DNA of 64,000 nt from the NCBI GenBank assembly GCA_022225965.2, contig JAKJXP020000021.1, positions 486,741 through 550,740 on the forward strand. Direction: 5' to 3'. The translations under genes were made by a program, and so were the position numbers. Below are positions 11,889 to 24,463 of this stretch, in pieces. The notes under the pieces were generated by a model. It was not told where the DNA came from, ran no database searches, and saw only the letters and a program-made list of their open reading frames with translations. The stretch is from Diatrype stigma. Lineage: Eukaryota; Ascomycota; Sordariomycetes; Xylariales; Diatrypaceae. The stretch's first letter is position 1; each line of letters opens with the position of its first letter.

Positions 11889-14800
11889 ATGACATATACG
11901 TATAAGGACAAGAATGAGCAGAACCACCACAAGACTCTGCTATCTCTTGATGCCATCTGGATATCATGGGCTCATACCGTTCTCGGTTATGGTTGGTACC
12001 CCCTGAACACTCAAAAGACATTGCCATTTGTATTAGCCACCACGGATCCATTCATACAATCCATCGTCTGAACCCAGCTGACCGATGTCCTTCAAGGCGC
12101 CTTCCTAGGTGCGCTAGTCGTCGGCATTTCTCTGCATTACCACAAGATCGTCCAGAATGAATTCTACGGTTACCCTCACGAATGGTTTCCCTCCGTCTCT
12201 GCCGCTATTGGCGATCGCTATCCCGAACGATCCGTCTTCATGGCCCTCATCGCCACGGTTTCTGGTAGGTGTTATGTACAATCACTGGCAGCCTGTGTCT
12301 ATCAGGGACTCCAGAGTTGCCTAGTCTTCCTCCGTGTGGAGTCTTAGGGTACGGATACTGACAAACAAACTCTGGTGTAGGTTCAAGGCTCGCTCTTGTT
12401 GGTCTATGGTATCTTCTCACGGCCCAGACAAGAAATGTGTTACCTAAGTTCGTTGCCGCCGTAGGACTACTTCGGACCCTAGCCTTGGGTGGATTTACCT
12501 ACATCACTTCGACTGACGACCACGACCGGCATGACTTCTTCATGATCTCGTATATAGTGTTGACTATCCCGTGGACCTCTGGATGCATCGCGCTAAGCCC
12601 TCCGAATCCGCGAGCAGTCAAGTATCGGAAGTGTTTTGCTGTTGCATTCTTCAGCGCTATCGTACCCATGGTCTACTTATACATCCAGCACAAGACCTAC
12701 CGTGTGGCTGGAGGTTCGTTTCCACCTATGAAGAACGTAAAGACTTTTAATAACGCTTGCCGTAGCCTACACGAAATATGCTCTTCTAGAGTGGTCTTTG
12801 ATCCTCTTGGATGTTGCCTTTGATGCCATCACCGTCTTCGATTTCTCTTGTCTCGAGATCATCGTTCGCGATTCACAGCGTGATTCACAGGATCTGAGCA
12901 ACGGGTACGTATGGAGCTTTTCCAAATGAGCCTACACCCCTATTTGAGTTTGTTCTATCTGATTCTGAACCTAAACCTTTATCTATCCATTATTTACCCC
13001 TGAGGATATCGTCATAGATACTCGCAACCTTTCTCTAGCCCCTATATATCATGGACGCTCTCATAGTCAGCTTCATTAAAGGGGCAGGTGGCCGTCCGGA
13101 TGTAGACTAATAACTTGGGTACCGCATACAAACACAAGTAAATCAAGGCTCCAATGACTGTACATGTTCTACAACATGGGGGATAGATCCTAAGTCAGAT
13201 ATGGTTGTTGGCTTGCTAACGGTGCTGTGGGAGGACTGGTGGCGAAACTCGAACTGCATCCGATATGGAGGGCTTAGTTCTACTAAATTTATGCTTGTAC
13301 AAACGAGTATTGTAGATGTTATGATAGTCATTAACCTTTCCAAACTGTTATAGCTTTTGCGGTTATTGCGTCACCTACCTTGTCTTGTCAAGATTCATCT
13401 ATTATTAACATTGCTATCTAGTCTCAAGTTCATACTCGATCACTTGGTGCTAACAAGCTTTACAGGGGCGGGTCACCACGAATCCCATTCACGGTAGTGG
13501 GACAGGATAATAAGAAAGCGACCGCGGTATCGGTCAAAACAAAATTCAACTGGATCGAAGCCTTGGATACAGTCGCCGGCATCTACCATGGGTTTGTCTT
13601 CTGGTCGATGCTGACAAGTCTGGGGCTGGTCATCTGGTATTTTCCCCTCTGGCACATGGGAATATCGGGATACGAACTGTTTCTTATGACTACGGTCTCG
13701 CCTATTCTCCTGGCTATGGATTCGGTTCGTGCATTTGTCACAAGCCATCTGCGCTTGTGTCACTTGCTGTCACTTACTGGTATCCTCGCTTGGAAGCTCG
13801 ATGACCCTACCTATCGACTGTTTGCTGTTGGCTTTGGTGTAGCAATGGCATGCATATCCTGGACCGCCACGTTCATTCTGAACTCGAGCGACAAGGCACG
13901 TCTCGAGGCTAGAGCTCTAGCCTGGGTGACTGGTCTCATCTTGTCGTCGACTGTGAAGTTCGCTTGGCAAACGAACAATCCTATTTGGCCCATCATGCAC
14001 TCAGAAAATGGAGGCTATAATGGCATTGGGCTAGCGCTCGGTATAGTAGCAGTGCTTGTATTCACCCGTGGGGATCCTACGAAGGGCGAGCACGCGAACC
14101 TGAACGACTTTAGCAGCTCATCTCTAAAAGCTGCTCTGGGAATTGGTGGCCTACTATTTGGCATGCATTCCCTTCTTTCTGACACAGGTACGATGATCAT
14201 GTGGGTGTGGGATGGATATCCAGTGCGAGGACCCCTTCCTGTGCCTCATGGCTGGTTCACCGTGATCGCCATGACAGCTGGTCTCCTAGCTGGGACTTTG
14301 CGGCCGGATTTGGTCATCATTTGGCCGACGTATGGTATTGGATGCTTCGGAGCAATGATCCTTACGTGCTATCACGGCTGGTTTGGGTATTACGGAGCCC
14401 TCACCACCGCGTTTTATCTAATGGCCGTTGCGGTCCCTCTCGTTACAACTGCTGCAACGAGAAACCCTGCGATAACATACGGATTCGGCTTCTTAATCTA
14501 CAACCTCCTGGTCCTCTTTCACGTCTGGGTGGTTGCCTATGCCTTTGTACCCGGCGGCCCATTTGTGCGGGAACACACAGATTGGATCATGATGACTATG
14601 ATGATCTTGATTGGGGTTGGGTCTTCCAACGCTAGGAGGACGAACCGGCACCACCAAGCAGCACCGGGATTTCACTTAAGACCTCCAGACTGGAAAAGCC
14701 ATGCCCTGGCGCTATGCGTGATAAACCTGGTCTTTCTGGCTACAGCGTACATGCGGTTTCCCACAAACGACTACAAGCCTTACCACGAGGACGCCAGAGT

Positions 14801-15644
14801 TGTCACTGCCGGCATTTGGACCGTACACTTCTCTCTTGACAACGACATGTGGTCTTCAGAGCATCGTATACGCGACTTGATCAAAGACCTAGAGCTTGAC
14901 ATTGTCGGCCTTCTGGAATCAGACCTCCAACGAATCATCACAGGCAACCGAGACACCACCCAATTCTTCTCCGAAAACCTGGGGATGTACGTCGACTACG
15001 GCCCAGGTCCGAACAAGCATACGTGGGGCGCGGCACTGCTCTCGAAATTCCCTATCGTGAACTCTACTCACCACCTCCTGCCATCGCCCGTAGGTGAGCT
15101 TGCGCCTGCCATTCACGCCACGCTCAACATGTACGACGAAATGGTTGACGTTTTCGTCTTCCATTCCGGCCAGGAAGAGGACCGGGAAGATCGTCGGCTG
15201 CAAGCCGAGTATCTTGCCAAACTGATGGGTTCCTCGCCCCGGCCATCGATCCTGCTCTCCTACCTTGTAACACGGCCTCACAAGGGGAATTATAAAACGT
15301 ACGTCTCGGAAACCTCGGGGATGCACGATGTCGACCCCAGCGACAGGGATCGGTGGTGCGAGTATATCCTATATAAGCACCTGAACCGAGTGGGCTACGC
15401 GCGGATCTCCAGGGGTACAATCACGGATACCGAGCTGCAAGTCGCGAAGTTCGTCGTGCCGAAGGGAGAGGAAGAGAAGACCCTCGTCGCGGCGCTAGAC
15501 GCGGACTCGCGGGAGAGAAACTGCAGAGCCCAGGAGCACGAGGTCCCCGAGGACTGGAGGTTTCCTCATTTGTTTTGGGGGAAGGGTGTCCGGGGTCATC
15601 GCTATCATGTGTTCAATAGGCCACGGTATTACAAGCCTTCGTGA
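11889..15644 (+). CDS. CWH43: CWH43-type GPI-lipid remodelling membrane protein
   Basis: Five exons fit by phase: 11889-11991, 12097-12264, 12381-12713, 12766-12904 and 13466-15644, giving 973 residues (yeast Cwh43 is about 950). The N-terminal third is the Frag1/DRAM/Sfk1-like membrane domain ([30 protein letters not shown]). The middle holds many hydrophobic helices ([39 protein letters not shown]). The C-terminal third is an endonuclease/exonuclease/phosphatase-like domain ([68 protein letters not shown]). The family replaces the diacylglycerol of GPI anchors with ceramide in the ER. The start codon is the least certain part; the first donor (GTTGGT) is unusual. The fourth intron, 561 bp, is far longer than the others. 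Confidence 0.88.
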
Positions 15645-16070
15645 GCGGGGGAAGCTGTCAGCATGGAATGCTATGTGAGATCAAGGTGGTGGTGGCGGTG
15701 ATTATTGTATATCCTCTCTGTGGCGGAGGTGGAGGTCTCTCCGTTGTCATTACCACACTACCTAAGCAATAGGAAGAATACGATAATAGAGGCATGATTT
15801 TCATAATGAATATTGTTTTTAGCATATAGGAAGACTGAACAACCGGAACCACCATTAGGATATTATGTGCTTGAGCTAATCCAGCTAAAGGGGTAGAGCT
15901 CCACGTTGCTGTTGCCATTATCTCGTCTTAATTAAACCTTGCCCACTTCTGTATACTACAATACTGAACTCCCTAAGGATACGTACTCCGTATGACTCGT
16001 GGAGATAACTCACTCATTGCAAGCTTCCACCACGCCCCGGCGAGCACCCAGTCGACACCGAACAAAGCAG
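15645..16070. other. Intergenic region between convergent genes
   Basis: A 426-bp spacer between the CWH43 stop and the GH76 stop. It is AT-rich and holds nothing recognisable; presumably both 3' UTRs and terminators lie here. Confidence 0.5.
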
Positions 16071-17288
16071 TCACGGCTCCAACGCAGCAAGCAACAGCAA
16101 GACCGCGGAGGCCTGCCGCCCAACCGACGCCTTGTCGAAAGGCCCCTGCCAGACGCCGCCATAGAAGCCCGACGCGTTGCGCGCCGCCGCGTACACGGCC
16201 TGCGCGTGCCGCTGGATGACCGCCGCGTAGGGGCGGTCGACGAGGACGGCGTCGAGCTTCGCCAGCTGGCGCATGAAGATGCCCTTGAACGCCGTGCGGT
16301 CGGGATCGCAGTCCTCGCCGGACGCCGTGCACGGCTCCGTGAGGATGCCCCCCGCGCCGAGCAGGGCCGGGCTCGCGAGCACGGCGTCGGCCACGCGCCG
16401 CGCCGCATCCAGGTAGGTTCCGTCGCCCGTCGTCCGGTACAGCTCCGCCAGCCCGGTCAGCACCACGCCCTGGTTGTACGTCCACGTCGGCGCGTTGTTG
16501 TTGGCGCACGTCTGCGTCGCCGCGTCCTCCAGCAGCCCGTCGTTGATCAGGTTCGCGCCGTTGATCATCCCGCTGTTCCGGAACCAGTCCCACTCCCGCA
16601 GGGCCCGGTCGAGGAGGTACGGCTCGGCCGCCGCTGTTACGCCGCCGTCGCCCACGTTGAGGTTGAGGTTGTGCAGCTTCGCCGCTAGCAGCAGGTACAG
16701 CTCGTTGCTGATGGCGTTGTGGTAGCTCCGCGTCGACACCTGCCAGATGATGCCGCCGCCGCAGGAGTAGCTGCTGCCCTCAGTGTTGCTGTTCCCACTC
16801 CCGTCACTGCCCGTCCAGTACTCCCACATATACGCCTCGTCCGCCTTCGCGATGTCGAGGAACTCCGCCTCGCCCGTGAGCTCGTGCATGGCGACCAGCG
16901 CCAGCGCCCACCAGCCGGTGTCGTCGGTGCTCTCGGCGCGGAACTCGCCCCCGCCCGCGGGCCACCACGGCAGCACCCCCCGCTGCGCCTCGATCGTGTG
17001 CCGCGCCTGCGACACGTACTCGCGGCTGCCCGACAGCGCCATGTAGTCCACCACCGCCTGCAGCGCCAGCGCGCTCTGCCACCACGGCGCGTTGCCCGGG
17101 CCCCAGAGCCCTGAGGTCGGGTCATAGAAGGCCATCAGCGCGTCGACGGCCTCTTTGGCGGCCGCGAGGGGTGTTGGGGCCTCTGCGGCTGGGGCTAGGG
17201 CGAGGGGCGCGGCGGCTGCTGGAGCCGAGCTGCAGGTGGAGGTGGCGGTTCCGATGAAGAATAGGTGGAGGAGGTAGTGGAGTGCCAT
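16071..17288 (-). CDS. Secreted glycoside hydrolase family 76 (alpha-1,6-mannanase type)
   Basis: One exon, 405 residues. The first about 27 residues (MALHYLLHLFFIGTATSTC then Ala-rich) form a likely signal peptide, so the enzyme should be secreted or wall-associated. The GH76 core follows: FYDPTSGLWGPGNAPWWQSA, then the hallmark catalytic Asp pair in STDDTGWWALA (residues 122-123), WQVSTRSYHNAISNELY, and NNNAPTWTYNQGVVLTGLAEL. GH76 enzymes act on alpha-1,6-mannan backbones; fungal Dfg5/Dcw1 relatives cross-link GPI-mannoproteins to the wall. Here the C-terminus ends in a hydrophobic ASAVLLLLAALEP, which could be a GPI-attachment tail, so either a wall-anchored or a soluble form is possible. 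Third positions are almost all G or C. Confidence 0.9.
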   Translation of the reverse strand: MALHYLLHLFFIGTATSTCSSAPAAAAPLALAPAAEAPTPLAAAKEAVDALMAFYDPTSGLWGPGNAPWWQSALALQAVVDYMALSGSREYVSQARHTIEAQRGVLPWWPAGGGEFRAESTDDTGWWALALVAMHELTGEAEFLDIAKADEAYMWEYWTGSDGSGNSNTEGSSYSCGGGIIWQVSTRSYHNAISNELYLLLAAKLHNLNLNVGDGGVTAAAEPYLLDRALREWDWFRNSGMINGANLINDGLLEDAATQTCANNNAPTWTYNQGVVLTGLAELYRTTGDGTYLDAARRVADAVLASPALLGAGGILTEPCTASGEDCDPDRTAFKGIFMRQLAKLDAVLVDRPYAAVIQRHAQAVYAAARNASGFYGGVWQGPFDKASVGRQASAVLLLLAALEP

Positions 17289-19793
17289 GGCGGATGTTGG
17301 TTTGCTAGTCTTTGCTTAGGGGTAGTTGATATGACGTTTGCCCAATAGGGAAGTATATTATGGTTCAGAATCCAGCACCAGTAGTCTAAGAAGGCGACCT
17401 GTGGAGAGACGTGTCAAGGTGATCGGCTTGGAGATGGGGAAGGAGAACATTATAAGCTGTAGCAGGAGCTATTGGTTACTTCAAAGAGCCTCTTTTCAGA
17501 TCTCATGTGACAGTCGATAATAGACAGGATGGTCCCGATATAAATTAGGATGGTAACTCGAGGTTTAGAGTGTTCAGGGGAGAAAACAAGCTTTCAGGTG
17601 AAGTTTCCGTGTCTGGATGTTTCGTCTAATAACTGATGCCCGCATGATTCCTGTTTGATGTGTAGGACGACCAGGGAGAGGTTCCGATGCTACTCCTAGC
17701 GACATAATATAGGTGGTGCGGCCTGACCTTCCGAGCGAGTAACCCGGGCACACCTGCCGCGGACGAAGCAAATATACTGGTTGCTCTGCACCTTTTCTTC
17801 ATGGGTGCGGGAAGGACGACTTGGCGTGGTGTGTGTTGTGATGTGCAGTGAGAATTATTGGCATGTTGACCCTTCTTATGTCGGGTAGAAAATGCCTGAT
17901 GTGTGATACCAAGTATCCAGGTAGTTGTGGTATCGCAACAGCATTCAATGTATATTGCCGTTTTATTGCATCACTAGAAAACGGACCTGCAACCAAGTTA
18001 CACCACGTCGACTTCACATCCACTGGTCATTGGCCATAGAGTGTAACATTGATACAAGCTGTGCTAGCGCGGCATCACGAGGTATTATGACAAAGTGCCC
18101 TAGCAATAGTTAGGTAGGCAATCGTGTGTATTGCATGTATGTTTCGCTTTACTAGTAGATCACATAAGGAAGAAAACCATATTCGTGAGATCATGAGCGA
18201 TTATCCTTGGCCTCGGTGAGAAATGGAATACCTGCGAGCTGGTGTAGTGATGTGACTCCGTGTCAAGCTGATTGCTGAGCACCTGGTGACCTGATCATAT
18301 ATAAGGTCTGATACCGGGCCCCTTGCCTCTCCTCTGAAATGAGGGTGTCCAGTCACCCGCTTCCTTGTAGCCCTCCTTATCGTTCAAGTGAGCGGGTTGC
18401 GAAGATCCCTCTAAGAAGACCTCTACGTCTTCCTTATCAGCGCGTTCATAACCGTATCGTAAGAGTAAGCTGCCGGCCCTTATTCCCGGGTGCTTCGTGC
18501 TAATGGCTAAAGGTCCAAGCCTGGTATCATATTATAATGGTACAATAGAATAGGTATGTCCACATTTAGGAAGGCACACTCGCAGATATGCGCCTGACTG
18601 TTGACGGGTTACTCACACCAATGGCCGCTCGTGCCCATCGACTCCTTGTGCTGCCTCACCCAGTCCCCGAGCGTTCGATCGCAAAGTTCAGCGTCGGCAT
18701 TCTCTTGCCAGTGCGGTAGGATCGTGTTGACCTTGACGCCGGGTTCGGTGTAACCTACTTGGCTAAGGCGGCGAGTTCGGGGTTGTCGTTCCAGCCGCTA
18801 TCGTTGCTGCCGCCGCCGCTGGTTACCACTACCTCGAGGAACCGCGCTTTCGGGTCACTCATCAAAGGTACCAAAGTATACCAGCACGCACGTGGGTATA
18901 TCATCTGGCCGGAGGGACCGCCTTTCGAGTGTCATGTTATATTCTTCGAAGCAGAGTGCTTAGGCGGATGTGAATTTGTTCAACCCCGAAATGGGCTTGA
19001 CGGTGTTAACGTTTCCTTCTATAATGGAGCAAACGTTCCGTTCAGGACCATGCTGGGAGCTGGAAGCAAAGAGTAGACCAACATGTATATACCAAATATG
19101 ACGTATTCGGAACATGGTCCTTCGGGGGCAGGGGGGGTTAGCTGGGGTCTCAGTGTGCAACAACATCACCTCATCAACTGATATCATGTCTTGTAAACAT
19201 AACGATGTGTTACCTACCTTTCATCTGGGGGTAACTACCTTTCCTCGATTTTCTACCTCGGAAAGTTTATAATGGCATAGAAAGATGTCATCATGTGTTT
19301 ATAGTTGGGAGCCTAACCCCTGAAGGCTGACGCCAAGTGATGTGATAGCAATCTGACCCTTGGATATATCCCCAGCCCATATTGTTCGCCGCTCTTGAAT
19401 ATCTTAGAGGTTCCGAAATGCAACAGATGCTCGTTAAAGACCAAGGGTTTTCTGCTGAGCAGGGAAATAGTAGAACGTGAAAGCTAGGTGCTGAAGAACG
19501 GCACACTCCGTGCCCGAGATGATGTTCACGGGGCGTGATTGAGAATGACGGCAATTGCCGGGTTTACATCCGACTATGTTCGGAGTCCTACGTGAACTCG
19601 GCCTACGCGAACTTGTCCTACGTGAACTTGAGGCATACCGCCAAGTATGCTTACCCCGAGCCTCGTCGGAGCTTATTGAGCTGAATCAACATAAAAGAGT
19701 AGACTGCCCGACGACTTTCGACCAACCTTCTGAACACAAGTAGCATCACGTTAGTCTTATATATCGCCTTCGAAGTCGTTTTAAAACTACAAC
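17289..19793. other. 2.5 kb intergenic region containing one gene relic
   Basis: No intact gene is seen. Apart from the broken minus-strand fragment annotated separately at 18609-18862, the frames are short and unrecognised. At 19580-19640 there is a small repeat of CTACG(T/C)GAACT units. Confidence 0.45.
18609..18862 (-). pseudogene. Frameshifted fragment of an unrecognised protein-coding gene
   Basis: From an ATG at 18862 a frame reads MSDPKARFLEVVVTSGG, then SNDSGWNDNPELAALAK, and stops at TAG. Immediately after, in a shifted frame, the reading continues as VGYTEPGVKVNTILPHW, ENADAELCDRTLGDWV and ESMGTSGHW to about 18609. The two parts have similar composition and read as one protein disrupted by a small indel. 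I do not recognise the family. An intron cannot explain the shift because there is no room for one. A truncated end of a once longer gene is likely. Confidence 0.4.
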
Positions 19794-20740
19794 ATGTCGA
19801 GGCCCCTTGATCTCAAGAACCCCGACCGGCTGATCCACATTGGTGTGATCCTACCCGACGAGTGAGTTGCTCAGGATGCCTGCCACGAAGTCTTCTATGT
19901 CTAGGCCACCGGCCGTTGCATTCATTCATGTTACTGACGTTAGTCACTCACCCACACAGCGTCAACGAGCTCCTCGACGTCGCGCCGATCGACGTGTTCC
20001 ACACCCTCAGCAAGGAAAACGCCCGCACATTCCCGGACGAGCTCCTCCCACCGAGCCTGAAGGCGCAAGCCATCGACCTCCAGCTCCACTGGGTGTCCCC
20101 GACCGGCAAGGCGCCCAGTCGTCTGACGGCCGGCCTCACCGTAGTTCCCACGGTAAGCAAAATCTGCAGCATACCTACCCGATTGTCGCCAGGTAACTAG
20201 TTGTTGAGATGATTGCTCTTCCGCAACAAAAAACCAAGAAGAGAAAGACGCGGCTGCTACCTAGGTAGCTAAGACCCAAGCAACTGACTGAATTTTCTTT
20301 TCCCAAACAAGGACTCCTACGACACCTGCCCCCCGCTCGACATCGTGCTCATGGGCGCGCAGACGGTGGGCTACCAGCCGACGGCGGCGGACCTCGCGTT
20401 CGTGCGCAAGAGCTTCGCGGGCTGCGCGGCCTTCCTGACGATCTGCGCCGGCATGTCGGCGCCCCTGCTGGCGGGCGTGCTGCAGGGAAGAAAAGCCACG
20501 GCGCCGCGGTTCATGCTCGAGACGCTGCGGGCGGAGAGCCCCGGGGTGGAGTGGCTGGAGAAGCGCTGGGTGCGCGACGACGGCGGCAAGGTCTGGACCA
20601 GCGGCGTCCTGCTCAACGGCCTCGAGCTCGTGCGCGCCTTCGTCGAGCATAACTGGGGCGGCGAGGGCTCGCTGGTCCAGGCCCTGATGGCTGGTGGCTC
20701 GTGGCCGAATCGCGATGTGGATTATAAGGATGGCCCTTGA
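19794..20740 (+). CDS. DJ-1/PfpI-family (class I glutamine amidotransferase-like) protein
   Basis: Three exons, 19794-19861, 19960-20152 and 20312-20740, give 229 residues with exact phase at both junctions (donors GTGAGT and GTAAGC). The protein starts MSRPLDLKNPDRLIHIGVIL, then VNELLDVAPIDVFHTLS, DIVLMGAQTVGYQPT, and the nucleophile elbow AFLTICAGMSAPLLAG with Cys132. GGKVWTSGVLLNGLELVRAFV follows, a region that in the family carries a His or substrate contacts. Fungal members are mostly uncharacterised; known relatives act as glyoxalases, chaperones or isonitrile hydratase-like enzymes. The substrate is unknown. It is convergent with the P450 gene. Confidence 0.85.
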
Positions 20741-21155
20741 GGTCGATCGATGTGCGGATGAGAGGGAGGGGAGGGGGGAATCCGATGAATCGAGGCGAGG
20801 ACATAGGTATCGTGTTATGCGGGAAACTGCTTGTTAAGCATGCCCAATAGAGGTATATATATGTATGGTCTCACAGGATGTCAGTGTTGATGGTACTAGA
20901 TTCTCTATTAGTGACTTTGATCAAGATTTGCTGCTGTCTCTCTGACGAAAGGATTAGAGCCGGATTGCACGCTTCCTTGTGTCGCCCTCTATACGGTAGT
21001 TGTACTGGTCTAATTTGGCAGTGATGGTTTATATTTCACTTATATAATCCTCCATATATCGATCTATCATACGGATAACGTTGGGGGATTCGCTCACGAC
21101 CAAAAAAGGCCAATCCATGAAACTGACCAAGACCCAGCCGCCGCTGTTAGCATAA
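20741..21155. other. Intergenic region between convergent genes
   Basis: A 415-bp spacer between two stop codons, with no coding or RNA signal recognised. Confidence 0.5.
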
Positions 21156-23161
21156 TCACGGCAGCTTCGTCAAAGACACGAAGCACTTCTGCGGAGCCAC
21201 CGTGATCCCGTCCACAACGGCACGGGAGCCCAGCTCCCCCGGCAGCTGGTGGAACTCGAAGTTCCACACGAGCAGGGCCAGCACGAGGCGCGTCTCCAGG
21301 TAGGCGAGGCGCCTGCCGAAGCAGCCCCTCGGCCCGAGGCTGAAGGTCAGCAGGGGCCCGGCCTTGGGGTCGAAGTAGTACCCTTCTCCCTCTCCCTCGC
21401 TCTCTCCCTTCCCGTCCGCCGTCCGTTTCAGCCACCGCTCGGGCCGGAAGCAGGCGATGTCCTCCGGGTCCCAGGCGCCGTGGCACTGGCCCTTGACGAC
21501 GGCGGCGCGCGACGTGTCGCTGCGGACGCTGTCGTCGGGGAACGGGATGCTGGGCATCAGGTAGCCCGGCCCCTCCATGGCGAAGAAGATGCTAGTGCCC
21601 CGCGGGATGCGGTGGCCCAGCAGCGTCGTGTCGACCGTCGTGTCGCGCATCGTGAAGGGGATGGGAGCGTTGACCCGCAGCACCTCCTCGAGGAACGCAT
21701 CGAGGTACGGCACGGAGGTCTTGGCGAGCTCCGCCACCGAGGGCTGCCGCTTCTCGGCGAGCGCGCCCGCGTACGCGGCGTGCAGGGCCGAGCGCAGCTT
21801 GTGCTGGGCGGTCTGGTCGTCGGCGAGCCACTTGACCATCCCTGTTGTAGGTTGAGAAAGTGGGTTAGAGATCTGGTCCTAAGTTTGGTGGTTGTAAGGG
21901 GAAAGGTAAGGGGTCAAGTCAAGTATGGAGGGGGAGAGCTTTCAACTTACATCTTACAGAAGTGGCGGTCGTATCGTGACCAGCGATGATGTATCCGAAA
22001 AGCTAGAAGAGAGCAAAATATCAGCATGGTGCCAATACATCGCACATTCGCATACGTGATGGTGGCCTACCTCATCACGGATCCTCGCGGAATGGAAGAC
22101 AGGTGGCCTCCCGGCCTTCTTGGCGGCGTTCATCTCGCGCTGGAGGATGTGGTCCATCGCCGATCGCATGCGGTCGTTGCCGCTCCGGAAGCGCGCCGCC
22201 GACTTCTCGATCTCATCGTGGATGAGCTTATCCTTCAGCCGAATGGCCCTCCTCAAGGAGGGGCTGGTCCAGAGTCGGTAGTAGTGGGTGAACAGGGGCC
22301 ACTGGGACTTGAAAGTGAAGCCGATGTGCTGGCTGATCTGGTGGATGGCGGCGATCTCGGGGACGTCAGGCGGGTGGGTGAACCGCACCGATCCATCGGC
22401 GTTGATGGGGAGTTCCACATCGCTGAGCGTGGTTAGGGAGTTGAGCTGATGCTTCACCGTGCTGAGGTCGTCGTCCAGGCCGAACGAAGCTGCGTTGATG
22501 ATGTCGATGGCGGCATCGAAGATGTCCTTGTGGACATCGAACGGGCGGCCGGCTGCAAGCTGCGCCTTTACCGTCCACAGCTCAACAAGACTCATAGCCT
22601 TGGCGTATATCTCCGGGGCGGATACCTATATCTTGCATCAGCGCAACGAGTTTTGACGAAAAGGGGTGATGGAGTATCAATGCATACCTCATTGAGAAAG
22701 GTGGGAGCCATGAGATCCTTAACGAGCTCCTTGTTTCCCTTGAACCGAGGATCATTTGACTTCATGGCAATATGATGGTTGCCTATAACACCCTTGAAGA
22801 AGTCCACAGACCGCTGGCCCCGGTCGAACTCTTTCGTTCGCCTGAGAAGGATATCCTGGGTTTCCTGGAAGTCGGAGAGGATAATGGAGGGACGCGCGAA
22901 GGGGCGCGCCCAGAACTGCGTAATGGGCGACTTGTGCCTAGCGGGATGGTTCACGATCCAGGGACGGAGGCGGCCATTCTTCTTCAGGAACGCCCGCATC
23001 TCAGGCAGATTGCCCAATATGTTTCTCCTTGCACTCTCGTCATAGGGAATGCCAGATATGGGCTTGGGGAGAGCCCAGCGGTAGGCCAAGTATAGTAAGA
23101 CTACGGCGAGAAGGGGGATGAAGGGTATGGGCAAGGCGCCCTGCCCCCTTTCCGGCAACAT
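21156..23161 (-). CDS. Cytochrome P450 monooxygenase
   Basis: Four exons (in transcription order 23161-22688, 22625-22071, 22002-21951, 21841-21156) give 588 residues with exact phases. An N-terminal hydrophobic anchor (about residues 10-28, IPFIPLLAVVLLYLAYRWAL) implies ER membrane attachment. Diagnostic motifs are all present: I-helix AGHDTTAT (350-357), K-helix EEVLR (412-416), FRPERW (about 492-497) and the heme-binding FSLGPRGCFGRRLA with Cys534. The short third exon (52 bp) encodes the I-helix. The insertion TADGKGESEGEGEGYYFD before the heme loop is low-complexity. The subfamily and substrate cannot be assigned. No obvious pathway partner is adjacent; neighbours are a DJ-1-like gene and a gene-poor region. 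Confidence 0.92.
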
Positions 23162-24367
23162 GCTGAAGCTCGCACTCGCACAAATGCTGCACGGAAGACG
23201 GATAGGAGGATGTCAAGAACCGACGTAGGTCGCGTAGGTATATACTATGTATGATAATGCAACTCGGAAGCGGCTTTCTTGGTCTTTTGTGTCGTCGGCG
23301 CACTCGGCAACTAGTGCCAGCTAGTGGCCGAGCCTTTTACGTGCCCAATCCTTCGCTTGAAGAGGCTGCTCCGACTCTGATCAGGGACTGCTCTGCTTGC
23401 ATATGCCACACGTGATTGGACTCCCGGTGGGCATCGTACGCCGAGACGCGCAAACGAAGGAAAGGGATAAGTGGCGTATGCGGCACAGTGATTAGGGTAT
23501 GTCTCGTAGGTATGGTCTTTGAGACTCGTCTACTAGACCTGTCACTATGTAGGTAAGGGGATCGGTAGGGGGGGGGGGGATGGCTTCCTCCGTCCTACCT
23601 CGGCCGGCCCCATCAAACTAGTCTAGTCGTCGATTGTTGACTATTGCGAGACCAGTCATTGGCCACTTATGTCGTATAGGACAAGTCGTAGGTATAGGGT
23701 ATGGGCCACTCACACGTTACACTGCTACGTGCATAGTATAACATACCTACATAGATCAATCAATATGACCTCCTCGCTCTTTTATAGCCACGTCCCTCTA
23801 GAAGCGAGAACCGGCGTCGTCTAAAGGACTATAGTGGGCGACTTTGGTACGATGATCTCATCAAAAAGCGTGACAGGGTTTCTCGCCTGCTTGTAGATCG
23901 TATGCAGAAAAGGTGGATCTTTCATACGCATTCCTCGATGTGGTCCGAAATGCGCGATGCGGTCAGCAAGAACATGGAAACACCAGATCCATGATCCAGC
24001 TACCTCGGCAGTCAGTATGTCCAACCCAACTTACAGCCTCAGAGGATGCCAAGTGCTGCTTTCGATACTGTTACTTAGACGTACTACGTATACGTAGCTG
24101 ATCTTAAGGCAACCAATCATAGCGATATGAAGAAGATGACCGGGTTTGGGTGGTCAACAAAACGCGATGGATGCAAGTAATGAGTAACTAGTTCGGACAT
24201 AAAAAACATCTACGTAGTAAGCTGGACACATCTGAGCTGTAGACAAACTTAGAAAGGACAAGGCAAAAGAGGGAAATAGGAGACAAAAGGAAAAAGAAAA
24301 ATGATAACAGAAAGATAAAAGATAAGATTGCTTCTAGTCAAAAATACTAAAAAGGAAAGAACAGTAC
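23162..24367. other. 1.2 kb intergenic region upstream of the P450 gene
   Basis: No gene is recognised. It contains a G-run at about 23569-23579 and short GTAGGTAT-type motifs. The P450 promoter presumably lies in the first few hundred bases. Confidence 0.45.
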
Positions 24368-24463
24368 TCCGAATCGGGGAATCGAACCCCGGGCTACCCG
24401 GGTCGCACCTTCCAATGAAGGAGAAATGAGAGCGGATAATGTTAGCCACTACACCAATTCGGA
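24368..24463 (-). tRNA. tRNA-Glu (CTC) with an intron
   Basis: On the minus strand the acceptor TCCGAAT pairs perfectly with ATTCGGA. The D-stem is GTGT/ACAT with loop AGTGGCTA. The anticodon stem ATCCG pairs with CGGGT (one G-T pair) around loop CTCTCA, putting CTC at 34-36. The T-arm is CGGGG-TTCGATT-CCCCG. An intron of about 25 nt follows position 37, the canonical place. CCA is not encoded. The mature length is about 71 nt. The flanks are AT-rich with T-runs suitable for Pol III termination. Confidence 0.88.

Noticed and set aside
13497..13499. GTG as the start of a 715-codon protein
   Set aside because: It lies inside the last CWH43 exon; upstream exons join in phase and carry the N-terminal membrane domain.
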